A stretch of DNA of 13,498 bases from Devosia sp. (GTDB taxonomy: Bacteria; Pseudomonadota; Alphaproteobacteria; Rhizobiales; Devosiaceae): the NCBI GenBank assembly GCA_025352765.1, contig JANXSI010000019.1, positions 1 to 13,498 of the forward strand, read 5' to 3'. The notes beneath the pieces are model-generated. The model saw nothing but the letters and a program-made list of their open reading frames with translations, searched no databases and was not told where the DNA came from. The translations under genes and the position numbers were made by a program. Positions 1 through 6,716 of the stretch are shown here, piece by piece. Positions within the stretch are counted from its first letter, which is position 1; each line of letters starts with the position of its first letter.

Positions 1-347
1 CCGAAAGAGCGGAGAAACTGACCGGCCACCTAAGACCCCCCTTGAGATACGATTTATTCGGCTTTTGCGGTCCGCGGGCGGTGTCAAATAGGCGGCATAG
101 GAAACGCCGCCCCGACTCAACCCTGGGGCGCTGAAGTAGGCTTGACCTAAATCACATCGGGCCAGCCAACGCAATTCCGCCACGGCGGCGCCCCATGCGT
201 CAAAAAGCACCGTAAAGGGCCCGAAACACGCCTCAAGCACGCCTTGATTGTCCGCGCTCTATCGGCTTAGCGGTTGCCAGCGGCAAAGGCCGCGGATAAC
301 TAGTCGAGGGTCACGTTAATGACCTCGGCGGCAAGGAGAACACCTCA
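1..347. other. non-coding stretch upstream of the ialB-like gene
   Basis: I see no convincing gene here. Short open frames run in from the left edge but have stops at about 19-21 (frame 1), 89-91 (frame 2) and near 130 (frame 3). They could at most be the tail of a gene outside the window. Visible structure is a GGCGGC/GCCGCC hairpin (91-96 with 106-111) and an imperfect inverted repeat around GGTCA/TGACC (306-313 with 320-326). The second repeat sits just before the Shine-Dalgarno AAGGAG at 333-338. The only -35/-10 pairs I could build (for example TTGCCA and GATAAC, 15 bp apart, near 274-300) are poor. No tRNA or other known RNA is recognisable. Confidence 0.5.
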
Positions 348-857
348 GTGATGTCCCGGATTTTCTGCCGTCTGGTCCTGTTGGCGGCCAGTCTCGTGGC
401 GCTTGGTGGCGTTGCGCCGGCGATGGCCCAGGGCGTGGTAAAGGCCCAGTACGGCGACTGGCAGATGAGCTGCGATACGCCGCCCGGCGCAAGCTTCGAG
501 CAGTGCGCGATCATCCAGAACGTGACCGCCGAGGACCAGCCCAATGTGGGGCTCAGTGTCATCGTGCTGAAGACGGCCGATCAGAAGGCCCGGCTGCTGC
601 GGGTGCTGGCACCGCTGGGCGTGCTGCTGCCCAATGGGCTCGGGCTCAACATCGACGGCACCGACATGGGGCGCGTGGCGTTCGTGCGCTGCCTGCCCAA
701 CGGCTGCGTCGCCGAAGTTGTGATGGACGATGCCCTGCTCAAGCAGCTCTCGACCGGCAAATCGGCGATCTTCGTGGTGTTCAAGACGCCAGAGGAAGGC
801 ATCGGCATTCCGGTGTCGCTCAAGGGCTTTGCCGACGGCTTCAAGCAGCTCCCCTAA
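348..857 (+). CDS. invasion-associated locus B (IalB) family exported protein
   Basis: This is a 169-residue secreted protein. The N-terminus is a Sec signal peptide: basic residues at 4-8, a hydrophobic stretch at 9-23, then an AMA cleavage site before Q28. The mature part carries the IalB pattern: YGDW at 35-38, Cys42 and Cys53, an LPNGLGL stretch at 94-100, and a second cysteine pair at C115/C120, which suggests two disulfides in the periplasm. The family is named for a Bartonella protein linked to red-cell invasion. Free-living alphaproteobacteria carry many paralogues of unknown function, so a virulence role should not be assumed. The start is a GTG at 348, directly followed by an ATG at 351. 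AAGGAG (333-338) is 9 nt from the GTG and 12 nt from the ATG. The gene looks monocistronic. Confidence 0.88.
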   Translation: MMSRIFCRLVLLAASLVALGGVAPAMAQGVVKAQYGDWQMSCDTPPGASFEQCAIIQNVTAEDQPNVGLSVIVLKTADQKARLLRVLAPLGVLLPNGLGLNIDGTDMGRVAFVRCLPNGCVAEVVMDDALLKQLSTGKSAIFVVFKTPEEGIGIPVSLKGFADGFKQLP

Positions 858-864
858 GCGCAAC

Positions 865-890
865 AAAAAAGCCGGACCCGAGGGTCCGGC
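865..890 (-). terminator. intrinsic terminator of the DUF1127 gene
   Basis: This is a perfect 9-bp GC-rich stem (871-879 with 882-890). Read on the minus strand it is followed at once by six T residues (870-865), the classic intrinsic terminator layout. It lies 50 nt past the stop of the minus-strand DUF1127 gene. On the plus strand the stem is not followed by a T-run, so it would stop ialB-like transcription less efficiently, if at all. Confidence 0.8.
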
Positions 891-939
891 AGTCATCAGG
901 AAACAGGTGGACGGGCGTCCACCACGCATGGCGCAAACC

Positions 940-1206
940 CTAGGGATTGAGCCAATCGCGGGAGCTGACGGCCCGGCGGGCGGCCAGCGATTTGGAATGC
1001 GGCGCGCCGTTGGCGACCTCGAACAGGTCCTGCCGGCTGATGCCGAGGTCAGCGAGGCGGTGGTCGTCCATCTCCATCAGGTTGTTGAGCACCATCCGCC
1101 GGGCGCGATCGGCCCGGGCTTTGGCGAACCAGGCGACAACGGCCCGAACCGGGTTGTTTGAGACGGCGGCGGCGCGTGGCCGCTCACCCGAAAGCACGAG
1201 CGCCAT
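940..1206 (-). CDS. DUF1127 (YjiS-like) small protein
   Basis: This is an 88-residue basic protein. Its C-terminal half carries the DUF1127 signature: R36-R37, L43, the acidic pair D47-D48, L51, D53, G55-I56, R58 and D60. The N-terminal 30 residues are a poorly conserved, Ala/Arg-rich lead. DUF1127 proteins are small and often RNA-linked. Ones of about 50 residues in Agrobacterium have been tied to phosphate, carbon and RNA turnover, and in Brucella several are targets of the LysR regulator VtlR (from memory). The ATG at 1206 has a GGAG a few bases upstream on the minus strand. The gene diverges from the LysR gene, with 147 bp to that gene's GTG start, and it ends in a strong terminator, so it is a single-gene unit. 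Confidence 0.87.
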   Translation of the reverse strand: MALVLSGERPRAAAVSNNPVRAVVAWFAKARADRARRMVLNNLMEMDDHRLADLGISRQDLFEVANGAPHSKSLAARRAVSSRDWLNP

Positions 1207-1230
1207 GGAACTTCTCCAAAACTGGTGTGA

Positions 1231-1248
1231 TCCGGCCGGCTGGCCGGG
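1231..1248. repeat. GC-rich hairpin in the DUF1127-LysR intergenic region
   Basis: CCGGCC (1232-1237) and GGCCGG (1242-1247) form a 6-bp perfect stem with a 4-nt loop. It lies between the candidate LysR box and the DUF1127 start, so it would be in the DUF1127 leader RNA if transcription starts upstream of it. No T-run follows on either strand, so it is not an obvious terminator. Confidence 0.4.
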
Positions 1249-1253
1249 AACGA

Positions 1254-1266
1254 TGATCGTCGATCA
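1254..1266. promoter_or_regulatory. candidate LysR-type regulator binding box (T-N11-A dyad)
   Basis: TGATCG-T-CGATCA is a perfect 13-bp interrupted dyad with arms of 6 bp and one central base. It fits the T-N11-A rule for LysR-family operators exactly. It sits between the divergent DUF1127 and LysR genes, about 48 bp upstream of the DUF1127 start and about 88 bp before the regulator's GTG. That is a typical place for a LysR protein to activate a neighbour and repress itself. The dyad is seen; its use by this regulator is inferred. Confidence 0.5.
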
Positions 1267-1353
1267 CCGATGAACCGAAACTAGGCTCTGGACAGCCATT
1301 CGTCTAACAAATAGATTTCATCCTCATCATCAAATCCAGTGATGGAGATTCCG

Positions 1354-2241
1354 GTGTCTGCGCCTCTCGATCTCGACCAGTTGCAGAGCTTCTGCGCCAT
1401 TGCCGACTGCGGCAGCTTCACCGAGGCGGCGCGGCGGGTGAACAAGACCCAGTCGGCGGTGTCGATGCAGATCAAGCGGCTGGAGGAGCGGCTCGGCCGC
1501 GCGCTGCTGACGCGCGACGGACGCGGCGTCAAACTCACCCAGCACGGCGAGGGCCTCTACTCCAGGGCCCGCAAGATGCTGAAGATCAACGCCGAGATCA
1601 TGGACGATTTCTCCGACGAGGATCTCGCCGGCGCCATCCGCTTCGGCCTCCCGGACGACTATGCGGTGCGGCTCTTGCCGGTGATCCTGTCGAGCTTCCA
1701 GAAGACCCATCCTCGCATCATCATCGACGTGCGCTGCGCACCGTCGGAAGAGCTGATCGAGGGCATGAAGCGCGGCAAGTTCGACCTTGTGGTGTTCACG
1801 CAGGGCACCAGCAAGGAATATGGCGAGCTGTTCCGCACCGAGCCGATGTTCTGGGTTGCAGCCCAGGGCGGCCAGGCGCTGCACATGGATCCGCTGCCGA
1901 TCGCCGGCGGCCAGCCCTGCCGCTGGAAGGACATGGCGACCGAGGCGCTCGACCGGATCGGACGCGACTACCGGGTCGCCTATACTTCGTCGAACGCGCT
2001 CGCCATCGCCAGCGCCGTGCTGACCGACCTCGCGGTCGGCTTTTTGCCCGAAAGCGCCCTGCAGCCGGGGATGCTGGCGATCGCCGAGGACCGCAACCTG
2101 CCGCGGCTGCGCGACGCCGAGATCGCGCTGATGCGGGCAAGCCATGCCTATGGCGGGATCTTCGACGCGCTGGCCCGGCATATCGTCACCTCGATGGGCA
2201 ATCTCGACGTGAAGGAACCGCTGCCGATCGCGGCCGAATAG
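1354..2241 (+). CDS. LysR-family transcriptional regulator, LsrB/VtlR-like
   Basis: The product is about 295 residues. The N-terminal winged helix-turn-helix spans roughly residues 5-63; it opens with LDLDQLQSF and holds the recognition helix around KTQSAVSMQIKRLEERLG. The LysR effector-binding domain follows, from about residue 85 to 280. The pattern, including LPDDYA, a W-K-D-M-A block, SAVLTDLAVGFLPESAL and PGM, resembles the alphaproteobacterial LsrB/VtlR group, itself related to LrhA. I chose the GTG at 1354 because GGAG lies 6 nt before it and because homologues tend to begin with a short MSAPLDxDQLQ-like lead. An in-frame GTG-ATG at 1339/1342 would add 4-5 residues but has no ribosome site. 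LsrB/VtlR proteins control oxidative stress, envelope and small-RNA functions in relatives; the precise orthology is inference. Confidence 0.85.
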   Translation: MSAPLDLDQLQSFCAIADCGSFTEAARRVNKTQSAVSMQIKRLEERLGRALLTRDGRGVKLTQHGEGLYSRARKMLKINAEIMDDFSDEDLAGAIRFGLPDDYAVRLLPVILSSFQKTHPRIIIDVRCAPSEELIEGMKRGKFDLVVFTQGTSKEYGELFRTEPMFWVAAQGGQALHMDPLPIAGGQPCRWKDMATEALDRIGRDYRVAYTSSNALAIASAVLTDLAVGFLPESALQPGMLAIAEDRNLPRLRDAEIALMRASHAYGGIFDALARHIVTSMGNLDVKEPLPIAAE

Positions 2242-2371
2242 GGCTCGGTGGTCCGGAGCGCAGAAAGCGTCGTTCATGACACTGGGGGTACAAGCGCGAT
2301 CAAGCGCCCCGCAAGCAATGGCCCTAAAGCACCGAGAAATGGCCTTGCGAGACACAAGGAATGGCGAAGCG

Positions 2372-3334
2372 ATGACGATGGTGACGATGATCGAGGCCAA
2401 GGGCCTCAAACGCACCTACACGGCCCGCGGTAAACAGATCGAAGCCGTCCGCGGCATCGACCTGACGGTGCGCGCCGGCGAGATCGTCGGCTTCCTCGGA
2501 CCCAATGGCGCCGGCAAGACGACGACGCTGAAGATGCTGTGCACCCTGCTCGCCCCGACCGGCGGCAGCGCCATCGTCGCGGGCAGCGATCTCAGGACCG
2601 ATGCGGTCGGGGTGCGGCGGAAGATCGGCTATGTCAGCCAGGCCGGCTCGACCTCGCCGGAAGCGGTGGTCGGGGACGAGATCATCAGTCACGCCCAGCT
2701 CTACGGCATCGACCGCGCCACCGCCAAGGCGCGCGGCCAGGAGCTGCTGGCCGCGCTCGACCTCTCCGATGTCTGGGCCCGCACGTGTGGCTCGCTGTCG
2801 GGCGGCCAACGGCGGCGGCTCGATATCGTGATGGGGCTGATCCACAAGCCAGAACTGGTGTTTCTCGACGAGCCCTCGACCGGGCTCGACCCGCAGAGCC
2901 GGGCGAACCTCTGGAAGCACATCCGCTCGCTGCGCGACACGCTGGGAACCACGGTGTTCCTCACCACCCACTACATGGACGAGGCGGATTCGCTCAGTGA
3001 CCGCATCCTTATCATCGACAACGGGACGATCGTTGCCGAGGGCACGCCGGCGGACCTCAAGAAGCGGGTCTCGGGCGATGCCATCACCCTGACGCTGCGC
3101 AACGAAGCCGACGCGGCGCGTGCCGGCGGCATCGCGGCGGCGCTCGAGGGCGCGGACGAGCCGGCGATCGACGCGCATGTGGTGCGGCTGCACGTGCCCG
3201 ACGGCGCGCGGGCGCTGCCGGTGCTGCTGGCCGAGCTGACCCGCGCCGGCATCGATGCGATCGGCGTCGATGTCAACCGCCCGACGCTGGACGACGTGTT
3301 CCTGACGCTGACCGGACGGAGCCTGAGGGATTGA
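2372..3334 (+). CDS. ABC transporter ATP-binding protein (DrrA-type exporter family)
   Basis: This is a 320-residue ATPase. It shows Walker A GPNGAGKTT at 43-51, a Q-loop around Q90, the signature LSGGQ at 142-146, Walker B LVFLDEP at 162-168, a D-loop around STGLDP and the switch histidine H200. The C-terminal tail of about 100 residues, with a TLDDVFLTLTGR-like end, is typical of the DrrA/NodI-type subfamily. Members pair with ABC-2 permeases to export drugs, lipids or polysaccharide-like compounds. The substrate cannot be read from sequence. The open frame extends upstream to an ATG at 2276, but that lead is low-complexity. The ATG at 2372, about 11 nt after AAGGA (2356-2360), places the ABC domain at the usual distance. 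Its partner permease lies downstream beyond a repeat element. Confidence 0.9.
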   Translation: MTMVTMIEAKGLKRTYTARGKQIEAVRGIDLTVRAGEIVGFLGPNGAGKTTTLKMLCTLLAPTGGSAIVAGSDLRTDAVGVRRKIGYVSQAGSTSPEAVVGDEIISHAQLYGIDRATAKARGQELLAALDLSDVWARTCGSLSGGQRRRLDIVMGLIHKPELVFLDEPSTGLDPQSRANLWKHIRSLRDTLGTTVFLTTHYMDEADSLSDRILIIDNGTIVAEGTPADLKKRVSGDAITLTLRNEADAARAGGIAAALEGADEPAIDAHVVRLHVPDGARALPVLLAELTRAGIDAIGVDVNRPTLDDVFLTLTGRSLRD

Positions 3335-3358
3335 GCGAAGGGACTCGCAGTCGGGTCA

Positions 3359-3528
3359 CCTCCCCCCTTGCGGGGGAGGAAGCGAGATAGGACTTAGCCC
3401 TTCGCTAAGTCCGTACATCGAGCAGGAAGGGGGGACGCAGTCGGCAGTGGGCGTGCCTCGCCCCCCACCCTAGCTCAGCTAGCGGACCTGCCGGTCCGAG
3501 CTGCGCTGCCCTCCCCGCAAGGGGAGGG
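3359..3528. repeat. palindromic repeat mosaic between ABC ATPase and permease genes
   Basis: The 223-bp gap between the two ABC genes is filled by consecutive hairpins. The first is CCTCCCCC/GGGGGAGG (3359-3366 with 3372-3379). The second is GGACTTAGC/GCTAAGTCC, a 9-bp perfect stem (3390-3398 with 3404-3412). The third is GGACC/GGTCC around 3484-3497. The last is CCCTCCCC/GGGGAGGG with a GCAA tetraloop (3509-3528). The first and last stems are near inverted copies of each other, so the unit has terminal inverted repeats. This resembles the dispersed REP/BIME-like elements common in Hyphomicrobiales intergenic regions. It encodes nothing visible and ends just before the permease ribosome site. 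Confidence 0.75.
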
Positions 3529-3557
3529 TAGGAAGAACAGTGAGACAAGGAACGAGA

Positions 3558-4316
3558 ATGACATTCTTTCGGAATACCTGGATCATTTTCCTCCGCTCGA
3601 TGCGGCTGTCGCTCAGGCAGCCGCTGTGGGTGCTGATCGGGCTGTTGCAGCCGATCCTTTACCTCACGTTGTTCGGGCCGTTGCTGCAGAACATCGCGGC
3701 CACCTCGGGCTTTCAGGGCGACGCCTGGCAGGTGTTCGTGCCGGGGCTGCTGGTGCAACTGGGCATCTTCGGTGGACTGTTCGTCGGCTTCGGCATCATC
3801 GCCGAAATCCGCTCAGGCGTCATCGACAGGCAGCTGGTGACGCCGGCGGCGCGGGCCTCGATCGTTGCCGGTCGGACACTGCGCGATGTGGTGGTGATCA
3901 CGGTGCAGGGGATCGTGCTGGTCGGCGCGGCGTTCTTGCTCGGCCTGCGCGTGCCGGTTGCGGCGCTGCTGATCGCGCTGGTCCTGGTGGCGCTGCTCGG
4001 CGCGGCGTTCTCGTTCATCTCCAACGCCATCGGCATCGCCACCAAGAGCGAGGATGCGCTAGCGCCGCTGGTCAACACGCTGGCGCTGCCGATCCTCTTG
4101 CTCTCGGGCATTCTGTTGCCGATGAACCTCGCCCCGCAATGGCTGCAGATCGTTTCGAACTTCAATCCGTTCAAGCACATCGTCGAAGCGCTGCGCGCCG
4201 TGTTCCGCAGCGATTTTGCCAACCCGATCGTCTGGATCGGGATTTTACTGGCTGTGATTTTGGTGGGGCTGGGGGCGTGGATGGGATCAAGGACGCTGAC
4301 GGCGCAGACGAAGTAG
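3558..4316 (+). CDS. ABC-2 type transporter permease (DrrB-like)
   Basis: This is a 252-residue integral membrane protein of the ABC-2 permease family. About six hydrophobic segments are visible: near residues 18-40 (VLIGLLQPILYLTLFG), 55-80, 110-130, 135-160, 170-190 (the LPILLLSGILLP segment, characteristic of the family), and 218-243. A short amphipathic lead (TFFRNTWIIFLRSM) precedes the first segment. It should form the channel partner of the upstream ATPase in an exporter. The ATG at 3558 is chosen because AAGGAA (3547-3552) lies 5 nt upstream; a GTG at 3540 would add six residues without a good site. It converges on gshA, with a second palindromic element between the two stops. Confidence 0.88.
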   Translation: MTFFRNTWIIFLRSMRLSLRQPLWVLIGLLQPILYLTLFGPLLQNIAATSGFQGDAWQVFVPGLLVQLGIFGGLFVGFGIIAEIRSGVIDRQLVTPAARASIVAGRTLRDVVVITVQGIVLVGAAFLLGLRVPVAALLIALVLVALLGAAFSFISNAIGIATKSEDALAPLVNTLALPILLLSGILLPMNLAPQWLQIVSNFNPFKHIVEALRAVFRSDFANPIVWIGILLAVILVGLGAWMGSRTLTAQTK

Positions 4317-4338
4317 ATTTGGCAGTCAGCACTCCCTT

Positions 4339-4453
4339 CTCCCGCCTGCGGGGGAAGGTGGCGCGGAGCGCCGGAAGGGGGGGCGGCACCACCGCGCAAG
4401 CGGCTCCCCCCTCCACCAGCCTTCGGCTGGTCCCCCTCCCCCGCAGGCGGGAG
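4339..4453. repeat. palindromic repeat element between convergent permease and gshA
   Basis: Terminal inverted repeats of 20 bp (4339-4358 and 4434-4453) match at 19 positions. Each arm is itself a GC-rich partial palindrome (CTCCCGCCTGCGGGGGA-like). Inside is a perfect 7-bp hairpin, ACCAGCC-TTC-GGCTGGT (4415-4431). The element fills most of the 151-bp gap between the permease stop (4316) and the gshA stop (4468, minus strand). It probably serves as a two-way transcription end, although no T-run accompanies it. Its arms resemble those of the 3359-3528 element in style (C-runs around GCCTGC or CTTGC) but not exactly in sequence. Confidence 0.75.
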
Positions 4454-4467
4454 AGGATTCCCGACTG

Positions 4468-5817
4468 CTAAATCTCGGCTTCGTCGAACACCTTCGTCAG
4501 ATCGCCGTTCCATTCGCCGTGGTATTTGTCGAGCCAGCGCTCGGCCTGGGTCTTGCCCAGCGCCAGCGTCTCCTCTAGCGGGGCGAGGAACTGTTCTTCG
4601 CCGAGCCCCCTGCCCTTGAGGCCGCGCCTGGCGAGCGCCACGATCTCGGCGGCGATATCGGCCACGGTGCCGCTGCGGAACTTCGTCTTGATCGCGGTCT
4701 TCGGCACTTCGTCGCGCAGCGTCTGGCGCTCGGCGTTGGTCCAGTCCTTGACCAACTGCCAGGCGTCTTCGAGCACGGCCGCATCGTAGAGCAGGCCGAC
4801 CCAGAGCGCTGGGAGCGCCACGACGTGGTCGCGGTTGCCCATGTCGGCGCCGCGCATTTCGAGGAACTGTTTCAGGCGCACTTCGGGGAAGAGCGTCGAG
4901 AGGTGGTCTTCCCAATCCTTGATCGTCGGCTTTTCGCCCGGCAGTTGCGTCAGCTCGCCGCGCATGAAGGCGCGGAAGCTTTCGCCGGCGACGTTGACGT
5001 ATTCATGGTTGCGAATGACGAAGTACATCGGCACGTCGAGCGCGTGCTCGGCATAGCGGTCGAAGCCGAAATCGTCGTCGAAGACGAAGGGCAGCATGCC
5101 CGCGCGGGCGTTGTCGGTGTTGAGCCAGATGTGCGAGCGGAAGCTCAGATAGCCAGAGGGCTTGCCGTCGACGAACGGGGAATTGGCAAACAGCGCCGTG
5201 ACGATCGGCTGGAGCGCGATGGACACCCGCATCTTCTTGACCATGTCGGCTTCGTCGGAGAAGTCGAGGTTCGCCTGCACGGTGCAGGAGCGGTACATCA
5301 TCGAGGTGCCGAGCGTTCCGACCCTATCCATGTAGGGGGTCATGATGCCGTAGCGCGATTTCGGCATCTTTCGGATTTCGGCAACCGACCAGAGCGGGGT
5401 GACGCCGAGGCTCAGGAAATGGATGTTGAGCGGGCCGCCGACGGCATGGCAATCGGCGAGGTGCGCATCGAGCTCGGCAGCGGCGTCGTGGATATTGCCA
5501 TGCGGTGCGCCCGAGAGCTCGAACTGGCCGCCCGGCTCGAGCGAGATGCCGCCCACCGGGCCGTCATTGCGGAGGCCGATCGGGTTGCGCTTGTCGGAGA
5601 AATACTCCCAGCCGGTGCGGGCCCGCACTCCGGCCAGCAGCGCATGGATGCCGTCGTCGCCCTCATAGGGCACCGGCCGCAGCGGGTTCTTCCGGTAGAC
5701 GTGCTTTTCGTGCTCGGTGCCGACGCGCCATTCGGATTTCGGCTTGCCGCCCCTCGACATGGCCTCGATCATTTCGGCGCGCGAGGTGAGCAGCGGCGAG
5801 AATTCAGCGCCGGCCAT
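4468..5817 (-). CDS. gshA: glutamate-cysteine ligase
   Basis: This 449-residue enzyme catalyses the first step of glutathione synthesis, ATP-dependent joining of glutamate and cysteine to gamma-glutamylcysteine in the cytoplasm. It belongs to the plant/alphaproteobacterial class of GshA. Visible landmarks are the N-terminal RVGTEHEK (31-38), followed by a G-GISLEPGGQFELSG-type stretch and, near the middle, the MMYRSCTVQANLDF block with the SxxVQxNLDF-like substrate site. The length suits the family (about 450-460). The open frame reaches a TTG at 5859, but the ATG at 5817 has GGGAG 5 nt upstream and is the better start. It lies downstream of rsmE on the same strand with a 91-bp gap that holds inverted repeats. 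No gshB is in the window. Confidence 0.93.
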   Translation of the reverse strand: MAGAEFSPLLTSRAEMIEAMSRGGKPKSEWRVGTEHEKHVYRKNPLRPVPYEGDDGIHALLAGVRARTGWEYFSDKRNPIGLRNDGPVGGISLEPGGQFELSGAPHGNIHDAAAELDAHLADCHAVGGPLNIHFLSLGVTPLWSVAEIRKMPKSRYGIMTPYMDRVGTLGTSMMYRSCTVQANLDFSDEADMVKKMRVSIALQPIVTALFANSPFVDGKPSGYLSFRSHIWLNTDNARAGMLPFVFDDDFGFDRYAEHALDVPMYFVIRNHEYVNVAGESFRAFMRGELTQLPGEKPTIKDWEDHLSTLFPEVRLKQFLEMRGADMGNRDHVVALPALWVGLLYDAAVLEDAWQLVKDWTNAERQTLRDEVPKTAIKTKFRSGTVADIAAEIVALARRGLKGRGLGEEQFLAPLEETLALGKTQAERWLDKYHGEWNGDLTKVFDEAEI

Positions 5818-5831
5818 GGGGACTCCCGGAA

Positions 5832-5864
5832 GGCTTTTGTGGTCTGTTTGTCCGGACAAAAGCC
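5832..5864 (-). promoter_or_regulatory. nested inverted repeats in the gshA leader
   Basis: A 9-bp perfect inverted repeat (GGCTTTTGT at 5832-5840, ACAAAAGCC at 5856-5864) encloses and shares bases with a perfect 14-bp palindrome, TTTGTCCGGACAAA (5847-5860). Both lie 15-47 nt upstream of the gshA ATG, just before its GGGAG site. As DNA the 14-mer looks like a dimeric repressor or activator site. As RNA the two structures share 5856-5860 and so would exclude each other. Which of these applies, if either, is inference. Confidence 0.45.
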
Positions 5865-5908
5865 GGTTTTGCGGGACAATAGTCAGCGGCGATCCGAAAG
5901 CAATCTCT

Positions 5909-6658
5909 TTATCGCCAATCGCCGATGATTGACTGGACGAGCGTCAGCGCCGCGACGGCGGCCGTATCGGCGCGGAGGATGCGCGGGCCGAGGCTGATGG
6001 GAACGACGAAGTCCTGCTCCAGCAGCAATTCACGCTCGGCGTCGGAAAAGCCGCCCTCGGGACCGATCAGGATACCGACCGGCAGGCCGTTGAGCCAGCC
6101 GATCTGGTCGACGGGGGAACTGGACGCCGCGACCTCGTCGGCAAACAGCAGGCGGCGGAGGCCCTGCGTCGCGCGCCAATGCTCGAGCAGCGGGCGGAGT
6201 TCGATTTCGGGTTCCACCACCGGCAGGCTCAGCACTTCGCATTGCTCGGCCGCCTCGAGCACATAGGCCTCGAGCTTGTCCGCCTTGAGCTTTCGCACCT
6301 GGGTGTATTCGGTCAGCACCGGCTGGATCATACCGGCGCCCATCTCGGTCGCCTTCTGCACCAGATAGTCGAGGCGGCCGACCTTCAGCGGGGCAAACCC
6401 GAACCAGACGTCGGATTTTTCGCTCTGATGGGCGACCTGGACGATGATTTCGAGGGTCGCGCCCTTCTTGCGGGCGTCGGCGAGACGGCTGAGCCAGGCG
6501 CCGTCGCGGCCGTTGAAGGCGACCACCGAGACCCCGGGCTTCAGCCTCAGCACATTGACCAGATGGTTGGCGGCGTCCGGTCCGAGCTCGACGGCAGCGC
6601 CGGCGCTGAGCGCCGGCTCGACATACACTCGCGGAAAGGCCTTGTAGGCGCGTGGCAT
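5909..6658 (-). CDS. rsmE: 16S rRNA (uracil(1498)-N(3))-methyltransferase
   Basis: This is a 249-residue SPOUT-class methyltransferase that methylates N3 of U1498 in 16S rRNA of the 30S subunit, using S-adenosylmethionine. An N-terminal PUA-like RNA-binding part (about 1-75, with NHLVNVLRLKPG) precedes the knotted catalytic domain. The domain carries the family signatures KATEMGAGMIQP, GPEGGFSDAE (199-208) and LGPRILRADTA (223-233), the cofactor-binding knot. Length is normal (about 245-250). The ATG at 6658 has AAGG close upstream. The gene is first of a likely rsmE-gshA unit and diverges from ubiA with a very short gap. Confidence 0.95.
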   Translation of the reverse strand: MPRAYKAFPRVYVEPALSAGAAVELGPDAANHLVNVLRLKPGVSVVAFNGRDGAWLSRLADARKKGATLEIIVQVAHQSEKSDVWFGFAPLKVGRLDYLVQKATEMGAGMIQPVLTEYTQVRKLKADKLEAYVLEAAEQCEVLSLPVVEPEIELRPLLEHWRATQGLRRLLFADEVAASSSPVDQIGWLNGLPVGILIGPEGGFSDAERELLLEQDFVVPISLGPRILRADTAAVAALTLVQSIIGDWR

Positions 6659-6716
6659 CTTGCCTTGTCTCGGACTGGGCGGGATAAGGCCCTATTAGCG
6701 CATGAGAGGTGAGCCT

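Noticed and set aside
1..347. tRNA, tmRNA or other structured RNA upstream of ialB
   Set aside because: No TpsiC-like GGTTCGAATCC core, CCA end or recognisable conserved fold was found by eye.
345..929. Long minus-strand open frame opposite the ialB-like gene
   Set aside because: Its His/Arg/Gln-rich translation is typical antisense shadow in GC-rich DNA, while the plus strand shows a signal peptide and IalB motifs.
1207..1353. AbcR-type small RNA next to the VtlR-like gene
   Set aside because: Such RNAs are regulated by VtlR in relatives, but I found no CU-rich anti-ribosome-site loops or terminator with a T-run in this gap or after the regulator gene.
1330..2415. 361-codon minus-strand open frame across the LysR gene
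   Set aside because: It is antisense to a gene with clear helix-turn-helix and effector domains, and its translation has low-complexity His/Arg/Gly bias and no recognisable motif.
4825..5928. 367-codon plus-strand open frame opposite gshA
   Set aside because: It has a shadow-type composition, and the opposite strand encodes an intact glutamate-cysteine ligase.
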